The notes beneath the pieces were generated by a model that was not told the origin of the DNA, searched no databases, and saw only the letters and a list, made by a program, of their open reading frames with translations. 11,988 nucleotides of DNA from Betaproteobacteria bacterium. GTDB lineage: Bacteria > Pseudomonadota > Gammaproteobacteria > Burkholderiales > SG8-41. The DNA is taken from NCBI GenBank assembly GCA_020028375.1, contig JAHZNX010000056.1, forward strand, positions 1 through 11,988, given 5' to 3'. Made by a program: the position numbers and the translations under genes. Position 1 is the stretch's first letter. Each line of letters begins with the position of its first letter. Shown here one piece after another: positions 1-4,057 of the stretch.

Positions 1-1014
1 CGCCTCGCCCGCGCCGGTCTCGACGACTTCTATCGCGGCAGGCTTGCGCAGGCGATCGCGCGCGACCTCGCCGCTGCCGGGAGCCCGCTTGCGCCGGGCG
101 ACTTCGCGCGCCATCGCGCGAAGCTTGTGACCCCGCTCGCGCTCGCGCATTCGCTCGGCACGGTGTATAACCTGCCGCCGCCGACGCAGGGCGTAGCCTC
201 GCTCATGATCCTCGGCATACTCGACGCGCTCGAGACCGGAGGCGCCGGACCGATGAGCGCCGATTACGTTCATCTCGCGGTGGAGGCGACCAAGCGCGCG
301 TTCGCAGTGCGCGACCACTGCGTCACCGACCCGGCTTACATGACGCTCGACGCGCAGGGATTGCTCGCGCCGGGAAGAATCCGCGAGCTGGCGGCCGATA
401 TCGACCGCGGCCGGGCCGCGCGGTGGGGCGGAGGGAAGGGGCCGGCCGGCACGGTATGGATCGGCGTCGCCGACGGCGCGGGTCGCGTGGTCGGCATGAT
501 CCAGAGCCTCTATCACGAGTTCGGAGCCGCCGTGGTGCTGGAGGAGACCGGCATCACCTGGCAGAACCGCGGCTGCAGCTTCGCGCTCGATCCGGCGGCG
601 CTGAACGGCCTCAAGCCGGGGCGAAAACCGTTCCACACGCTCAATTCCGCGCTGGCGATTCTGCGCGACGGCCGCACGCTCGCCTACGGCACGATGGGCG
701 GGGACGGACAGCCGCAGACGCAGGCGGCGGTCTTCACGCGCATCGCGGCGTTCGGCATGGACCCGCAGCAGGCGGTCGCCGCCCCGCGCTGGCTGCTGGG
801 GCGGACCTGGGGCCAGGCGAGCGACTCGCTCAAGCTCGAATCGCGATTTTCCACCGGGGTCGTCGCCGATCTCGCCCGGCGCGGCCACGTGATGGAAGTG
901 CTCGGCGAGTACGACGAAGCCATGGGGCACGCCGGCGCGATCGTGCGCAACGCGTACGGCGTGCTGGAGGGCGGCGCGGATCCGCGCTCGGACGGCGCGG
1001 TCGCGGCCTACTAG
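1..1014 (+). CDS. Gamma-glutamyltransferase-family hydrolase, HpxW-like (5' partial)
   Basis: The reading frame is open from base 1 and ends at TAG 1012-1014, giving 337 residues of the C-terminal part; the start lies outside the window. Enzymes of this N-terminal nucleophile family cleave themselves just before a threonine, which then attacks gamma-glutamyl or related amide bonds. The candidate nucleophile is the Thr at 451-453 (frame residue 151), in GTVWIGVAD, followed by IQSLYHEFG, ITWQNRG, PGRKPFHTL and the YGTMGGDGQPQTQ segment, whose Gly-Gly pair belongs to the oxyanion region. The TVW context and PFHTL, instead of the TTH and PLSSM of classical GGT, match the clade of oxamate amidohydrolase HpxW and related acylases, from my memory of those proteins. 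The residue before the Thr is Gly in an AGT context, where GDT is more usual. The family is certain; the substrate is not. The gene runs tail-to-tail into rpmE with a 7-bp gap. Confidence 0.88.
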   Translation, partial: RLARAGLDDFYRGRLAQAIARDLAAAGSPLAPGDFARHRAKLVTPLALAHSLGTVYNLPPPTQGVASLMILGILDALETGGAGPMSADYVHLAVEATKRAFAVRDHCVTDPAYMTLDAQGLLAPGRIRELAADIDRGRAARWGGGKGPAGTVWIGVADGAGRVVGMIQSLYHEFGAAVVLEETGITWQNRGCSFALDPAALNGLKPGRKPFHTLNSALAILRDGRTLAYGTMGGDGQPQTQAAVFTRIAAFGMDPQQAVAAPRWLLGRTWGQASDSLKLESRFSTGVVADLARRGHVMEVLGEYDEAMGHAGAIVRNAYGVLEGGADPRSDGAVAAY

Positions 1015-1021
1015 GCGGCGC

Positions 1022-1252
1022 TCAGGCTGACGCGGACTTCGCGGCGGTCTTGCCGCGCGCGTACTTCTGGCGGAACTTCTCGACGCGCCCCGCGGTGTCC
1101 ACGAGCTTCTGCTTGCCGGTGTAGAAGGGATGGCACTGCGAGCACACTTCGACGTGGAGATCACGGCCCATGGTCGAGCGCGTGTCCCACGTGTTCCCGC
1201 AGCTGCAGGTGACGGTGATGGTGCGGTATTCGGGGTGGATCTTCGGTTTCAT
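1022..1252 (-). CDS. rpmE: 50S ribosomal protein L31 (bL31, zinc-binding type)
   Basis: A 76-residue protein starting MKPKIHPEYR, the usual bL31 length with a short basic tail (about residues 61-76, rich in Lys, Arg and Ala). L31 sits on the large ribosomal subunit near the bridges to the small subunit. Cys16, Cys18, Cys37 and Cys40 form the C-x-C and C-x-x-C zinc ligand pattern of the C+ paralogue, so this is the zinc-replete form and not the Cys-less YkgM type. The start at 1252 is chosen because family members begin here and a GGAG sequence lies about 6 nt upstream. An in-frame ATG at 1315 would add 21 unconserved residues and lies inside the predicted promoter. The gene follows trxA, rho and a lipoprotein gene on the same strand, a common proteobacterial neighbourhood, but appears to have its own promoter. 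Confidence 0.96.
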   Translation of the reverse strand: MKPKIHPEYRTITVTCSCGNTWDTRSTMGRDLHVEVCSQCHPFYTGKQKLVDTAGRVEKFRQKYARGKTAAKSASA

Positions 1253-1286
1253 ACGGCTCCGCCGCTGGTTTCCGAGAAAGGCGCGC

Positions 1287-1315
1287 ATTATCCACAATCC
1301 GGCGGCGGCTGGCAA
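1287..1315 (-). promoter_or_regulatory. Sigma70-type promoter of rpmE
   Basis: On the minus strand a -35 box TTGCCA (1310-1315, 5 of 6 consensus bases) and a -10 box GATAAT (1287-1292, 5 of 6) are separated by exactly 17 bp. Transcription would begin near 1280, giving a leader of about 28 nt with the GGAG ribosome site before the rpmE ATG at 1252. The match is read directly from the sequence; activity is inferred. It suggests that rpmE can be expressed independently of the rho transcript. Confidence 0.65.
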
Positions 1316-1319
1316 GGCC

Positions 1320-1742
1320 TCACGGAGTCGTCAGGAGCACCGAGCGCAGAACCGCGGCGCGCCCCTGCGCCTCGCTGACGAGCTCGAAGGCCGAATTCGT
1401 CACCGATATGTGCGACACCCGTTGCTGCACGAAATAGATCCTGCCTTGCCCAACTTCCACGGTGATCGTGCCGCTATCCTGTCCATACCCTACGATGGTA
1501 TGCCTGCCCGCCGGCACTACCCAGCGGTAGTAGGTTCCGGGGTACGTCGTCAGCAGTAGTTTCTTTCCGATATAGATCGGCGCCTGAACGTTGCTGAAGT
1601 CCAGCGAGTCCCGCACCACGTAGATCACGGCCTCGCCCGGCACCGTCTCGAACTTCTTGGCCTGAATGTCCTGCGGCGAGGGCGGCAGTTGCGTGCAGCC
1701 GGCCAGCCCTAGCGCGATCAGGATCAGTAGTCGTCGGCGCAT
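1320..1742 (-). CDS. Small putative lipoprotein, DUF2846-like
   Basis: A 140-residue protein with a clear lipoprotein signal peptide: MRRR, a hydrophobic stretch LLILIALGL, then the lipobox L-A-G-C with Cys16 as the predicted lipidated residue. The next residues are TQ, with no Asp at +2, so outer-membrane sorting is the default expectation. The mature part contains GEAVIYVVRD, then segments such as PIYIGKKLLLTTYPGTYYRWVVPAG and TITVEVGQGRIYFVQQ, a beta-rich pattern resembling DUF2846-type lipoproteins, whose function is unknown. The start at 1742 is supported by GGGAGGGA about 5 nt upstream. The gene lies 91 bp downstream of rho and 67 bp upstream of rpmE, on the same strand, so it splits the usual rho-rpmE adjacency. 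The lipoprotein call is strong; the DUF assignment is moderate. Confidence 0.82.
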   Translation of the reverse strand: MRRRLLILIALGLAGCTQLPPSPQDIQAKKFETVPGEAVIYVVRDSLDFSNVQAPIYIGKKLLLTTYPGTYYRWVVPAGRHTIVGYGQDSGTITVEVGQGRIYFVQQRVSHISVTNSAFELVSEAQGRAAVLRSVLLTTP

Positions 1743-1788
1743 GGCATCCCTCCCATCCCAGGTGAACGCTGTGCCGGCTCGTGCTATT

Positions 1789-1816
1789 CCGCCTGCAAGG
1801 CGGCGTCTCTACGCCG
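1789..1816. repeat. Two overlapping inverted repeats downstream of rho
   Basis: CCGCC-TGCAA-GGCGG (1789-1803) and CGGCGT-CTCT-ACGCCG (1801-1816) are perfect stems that share three bases, so they cannot both form fully in one RNA. They lie between the rho stop and the lipoprotein start. Neither is followed by a T-run in the minus-strand direction, so they do not look like a standard intrinsic terminator. They may pause or partly attenuate read-through from rho into the lipoprotein gene, or have no role. Confidence 0.4.
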
Positions 1817-1833
1817 GGGCCCCGAAAAACGTA

Positions 1834-2970
1834 TCAGCCACGCCTCATTGAATCGAAGAAATCGGCATTATTCTTCGTCGCCCGGATCTTGTCGAGGAGG
1901 AATTCGGTGGCTTCCAGCTCGTCCATCGGGTAGAGGAGTTTCCTAAGCACCCAGATCTTCTGCAGCACGTCCTGCTTGATCAGCAGCTCCTCGCGGCGCG
2001 TGCCGGAGCGGTTGACGTTCAACGCCGGGAAGATGCGCTTCTCGTACATGCGCCGGTCGAGATGGATTTCCATGTTGCCGGTGCCCTTGAACTCCTCGTA
2101 GATCACGTCGTCCATGCGGCTGCCGGTGTCGATCAGCGCCGTGGCGAGGATGGTGAGAGAACCGCCTTCCTCCATGTTGCGCGCCGCACCGAAAAAGCGC
2201 TTGGGCTTCTGCAGCGCGTTCGCGTCCACGCCGCCGGTGAGCACCTTGCCGGAGGCCGGCACAACGGTGTTGTAGGCGCGCGCTAGGCGCGTGATCGAAT
2301 CGAGCAGGATCACCACGTCCTTCTTGTGCTCGACCAGGCGCTTCGCCTTCTCGATCACCATCTCGGCGACCTGCACGTGGCGCGAGGCCGGCTCGTCGAA
2401 CTGCTGCATCAGCACCGTCTTTCCAGCTTTGGGCGGGGAGACGATGAGCCCGCGCTGGCCCTTGCCGATCGGAGCGATGATATCGATTATGCGCGCGGTA
2501 ATATTCTCCTCGGCCTTGATGTCGCGCTCGAGCTTGAGGTGTTCGGTCGGATGGTAGGGGGTAAGGTTCTCGAACAGGATCTTGTGCTTGGAGGCCTCGG
2601 GCGGCTCTTCGTTGACCTTGTCCACCTTGACCAGCGCGAAGTAGCGCTCGCCGTCCTTGGGCGTGCGGATCTCGCCCTCGATCGTGTCGCCGGTGCGCAG
2701 ATTGAAGCGGCGTATCTGGGAGGGCGAGACGTAGATGTCGTCGGTGCCCGCTAGGTAGGAGGTGTCGGGCGAGCGCAGGAAGCCGAAGCCGTCGGGCAGC
2801 ACTTCGAGCGTGCCGCCGCCGTAGATGCTTTCCCCCTTCTTCGCCTGGTTCTTGAGGAGCGCGAAGACCAGCTCCTGCTTGCGCAAGCGGTTGGCGCCGT
2901 CGACCTCGTTCTTGACGGCCATCTCGAGGAGCTCGCCGACGTGGAGATTCTTCAGATCGGATAAATGCAT
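1834..2970 (-). CDS. rho: Transcription termination factor Rho with an internal 41-residue deletion
   Basis: Rho is the hexameric RNA-dependent ATPase that ends transcription. The frame encodes 378 residues; E. coli Rho has 419. N-terminal RNA-binding landmarks fall at exactly the E. coli positions (L58, F62, F64, R66, D78, Y80, E108, Y110), as do the P-loop residues K181, K184 and T185. After Gln190 (KTVLMQQ) the protein continues directly with FDEPASRHVQ, which is E. coli 232 onward. Residues equivalent to 191-231 are absent, including the DERPEE segment with catalytic Glu211 and Arg212. Downstream, D224, R312 and R325 (E. coli D265, R353, R366) are present, offset by 41. The junction is at 2400/2401 and keeps the frame. 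The ATG at 2970 is used because MHLSDLKN matches family N-termini and AAAGGA lies upstream; an ATG at 3117 would overlap trxA. As written, ATP hydrolysis should be lost. Family identity is certain; whether the deletion is real is open. Confidence 0.95.
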   Translation of the reverse strand: MHLSDLKNLHVGELLEMAVKNEVDGANRLRKQELVFALLKNQAKKGESIYGGGTLEVLPDGFGFLRSPDTSYLAGTDDIYVSPSQIRRFNLRTGDTIEGEIRTPKDGERYFALVKVDKVNEEPPEASKHKILFENLTPYHPTEHLKLERDIKAEENITARIIDIIAPIGKGQRGLIVSPPKAGKTVLMQQFDEPASRHVQVAEMVIEKAKRLVEHKKDVVILLDSITRLARAYNTVVPASGKVLTGGVDANALQKPKRFFGAARNMEEGGSLTILATALIDTGSRMDDVIYEEFKGTGNMEIHLDRRMYEKRIFPALNVNRSGTRREELLIKQDVLQKIWVLRKLLYPMDELEATEFLLDKIRATKNNADFFDSMRRG

Positions 2971-3100
2971 AAACTGCGATCCTTTGTGGGTGGATCCGGG
3001 GAAAGCAGGGGAAGGAACGGCATCAGCGCCAGCGACGCCCGTGTCCTGCTGCGGGGTCGGGCGGATGTCGCCCGGGAGCGTGAGGGAAAGGTTAGGAGCT
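2971..3100 (-). promoter_or_regulatory. rho leader with C-rich, G-poor (rut-like) stretches
   Basis: This is the 130-nt spacer between the trxA stop and the rho start, read on the minus strand. Two stretches are rich in C and poor in G: 3074-3100 has 14 C and 2 G in 27 nt, and 2996-3021 has 13 C and 5 G in 26 nt. C-rich, unstructured RNA is what Rho binds, and rho leaders in other Proteobacteria are known sites of Rho-dependent autoregulation. The base counts are direct; the regulatory role is inferred. No convincing separate promoter was found in the spacer. Confidence 0.4.
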
Positions 3101-3427
3101 TTAGATATGGCTGTCAATAAAGGCGGTCAATTGTGATTTGGACAGGGCGCCGACCTTGGTCGCCTCCACGGCCCCATTCTTGAAGAGCATCAGAGTGGGG
3201 ATACCGCGGATGCCGTACTTGGGCGGCGTCGACTGGTTTTCATCGATGTTCAGCTTCGCGACCTTCAGGCGCCCGGAGTACTCCTTCGCCACCTCGGCGA
3301 GGATGGGCGCGATCATCTTGCACGGGCCGCACCACTCCGCCCAGTAGTCCACCAGCACCGGGGTCTGCGACTGCAGCACCTCGGGGTCGAACGTCGCGTC
3401 GGTCACGTAATGGATGTCTTGACTCAT
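3101..3427 (-). CDS. trxA: Thioredoxin 1
   Basis: A 108-residue cytoplasmic thioredoxin that reduces protein disulfides using electrons from thioredoxin reductase. The active site is W32-C33-G34-P35-C36 in the exact family form, preceded by VLVDYWAEW. The cis-proline is in GIPTLM (Pro77), and the C-terminal part keeps the KNG and VGALSKSQL elements. Length is standard for TrxA. The start at 3427 fits the family N-terminus, with AAGG about 10 nt upstream. It is the first gene of the minus-strand cluster trxA-rho-lipoprotein-rpmE; trxA immediately upstream of rho is a widespread proteobacterial arrangement. It is divergent from fdxA across about 200 bp. Confidence 0.97.
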   Translation of the reverse strand: MSQDIHYVTDATFDPEVLQSQTPVLVDYWAEWCGPCKMIAPILAEVAKEYSGRLKVAKLNIDENQSTPPKYGIRGIPTLMLFKNGAVEATKVGALSKSQLTAFIDSHI

Positions 3428-3460
3428 GAAAACATCGCCTTCGGGAATCGGTCGGAATGT

Positions 3461-3477
3461 GCCACGGAAGGTGTGGC
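3461..3477. repeat. Short hairpin in the trxA leader
   Basis: GCCAC (3461-3465) and GTGGC (3473-3477) form a 5-bp stem with a 7-nt loop, 34 nt upstream of the trxA start. It is short and has no T-run, so a terminator is unlikely. It could affect leader stability or be chance. Confidence 0.25.
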
Positions 3478-3488
3478 GATGAGACTTG

Positions 3489-3525
3489 CCCCACTATGCT
3501 AGCGAAAAATCCCCACTTTGCATAG
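3489..3525. repeat. Direct repeat with nested inverted arms in the trxA-fdxA control region
   Basis: CCCCACTATGC (from 3489) and CCCCACTTTGC (from 3511) match at 10 of 11 bases with starts 22 bp apart, about two helical turns. Inside the same stretch CTATGC (3494-3499) and GCATAG (3520-3525) are inverted copies. Spaced repeats in a divergent intergenic region are typical of regulator binding sites. No particular regulator can be named from the sequence. Confidence 0.35.
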
Positions 3526-3570
3526 GGCCGATCCTGGGCCCCATGCCCGCACGGGGCCGGTTACGTCTGC

Positions 3571-3576
3571 TAAGAT
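3571..3576 (+). promoter_or_regulatory. Possible -10 element of fdxA
   Basis: TAAGAT is a 4-of-6 match to TATAAT, about 50 nt upstream of the fdxA ATG and in a locally AT-richer patch. No good -35 box is found 16-18 bp upstream, so if this is a promoter it may be weak or activator-dependent. The same patch can be read as a minus-strand -10. Confidence 0.22.
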
Positions 3577-3599
3577 ATGCATTCTCCGCGCAATTTCAA
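3572..3599 (-). promoter_or_regulatory. Possible trxA promoter
   Basis: On the minus strand TTGAAA (3594-3599, 5 of 6 bases) and TATCTT (3572-3577, 4 of 6) are 16 bp apart. Use of this promoter would give a trxA leader of about 140 nt that includes the direct repeat at 3489-3525 and the hairpin at 3461-3477. It overlaps the proposed fdxA -10 element, so only one reading may be right. Confidence 0.3.
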
Positions 3600-3626
3600 G
3601 CTTTCCCGGAATCCCGAGGGAATACT

Positions 3627-3950
3627 ATGACTTACGTCGTGATCGAGACCTGCATCAAGTGCAAGTATACCGATTGCGTTGATGTATGCCCGGTGGACTG
3701 CTTCCGCGAAGGCCCCAACATGCTCGTCATCGATCCCGACGAGTGCATCGACTGCACCCTGTGCGTGGCGGAATGCCCGGTGGAGGCGATCTTCGCCGAG
3801 GACGACGTTCCGGACAAGCAAAAGCACTGGACCAAGGTCAACGCCGAGCTCGCCAAGGCGTGGAAGCCGATTATCGAGAAGAAACCGGCCCCGCCGGACG
3901 CGGACGAATGGGCCAAGCTAAAAGAGAAAGCGCATCTCCTCGAGAAATGA
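3627..3950 (+). CDS. fdxA: 7Fe ferredoxin FdxA ([3Fe-4S][4Fe-4S])
   Basis: A 107-residue soluble electron carrier closely resembling Azotobacter vinelandii ferredoxin I. By comparison with that protein, Cys9, Cys17 and Cys50 bind the [3Fe-4S] cluster, while Cys21, Cys40, Cys43 and Cys46 bind the [4Fe-4S] cluster. Cys12 and Cys25 are also conserved. Segments CIKCKYTDC, CPVDCFREGPN and PDECIDCTLC are nearly family-perfect, and the acidic, Pro-rich C-terminal extension (about residues 57-107) is typical. The start at 3627 follows the family N-terminus and a GAGGG about 6 nt upstream; the longer in-frame ATG at 3486 is not supported. Redox partners are not evident from the neighbours. Confidence 0.96.
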   Translation: MTYVVIETCIKCKYTDCVDVCPVDCFREGPNMLVIDPDECIDCTLCVAECPVEAIFAEDDVPDKQKHWTKVNAELAKAWKPIIEKKPAPPDADEWAKLKEKAHLLEK

Positions 3951-3977
3951 CTTGGGGGTCGTTGGTCCGCGTCCGGC

Positions 3978-4043
3978 AATCAGCGATCAGCACATAGCAA
4001 AAGCCCGTTTGCCGACCGTAGCTGATGGCTGAAAGCTGACAGC
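3978..4043. repeat. GCTGA-type intergenic inverted-repeat element
   Basis: The arm AATCAGCGATCAGC (3978-3991) is the inverse of GCTGATGGCTGAAA (4021-4034), pairing at most positions. The right side continues as repeated GCTGA units to 4043. Between the arms lies a smaller perfect stem, GCAAA (3997-4001) and TTTGC (4008-4012). The whole lies in the 107-bp gap between fdxA and the addB-like gene. It resembles the short GCTGATnGCTGA intergenic repeats common in proteobacterial chromosomes. It may end fdxA transcription or shape the addB leader; neither is proved. Confidence 0.5.
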
Positions 4044-4057
4044 CGAGCGCTCCAGTC

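Noticed and set aside
423..1124. 233-residue plus-strand frame in the GGT-like gene
   Set aside because: Out-of-frame shadow, very Arg-rich, while the main frame matches the GGT family throughout.
1253..1315. Upstream ATG at 1315 for rpmE
   Set aside because: It adds 21 residues not found in bL31 and starts inside the -35 box of the predicted promoter.
1789..1823. Intrinsic terminator after rho
   Set aside because: The hairpins are real but no T-run follows in the minus-strand direction, so they are recorded only as inverted repeats.
2971..3117. Upstream ATG at 3117 adding 49 residues to Rho
   Set aside because: The extra part is Pro-rich and unlike Rho N-termini, it overlaps trxA by 17 bp, and the ATG at 2970 gives exact E. 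coli residue numbering up to the deletion.
3486..3626. Upstream ATG at 3486 for the ferredoxin
   Set aside because: The added 47 residues have no counterpart in FdxA and cover the intergenic control region; GAGGG precedes the ATG at 3627.
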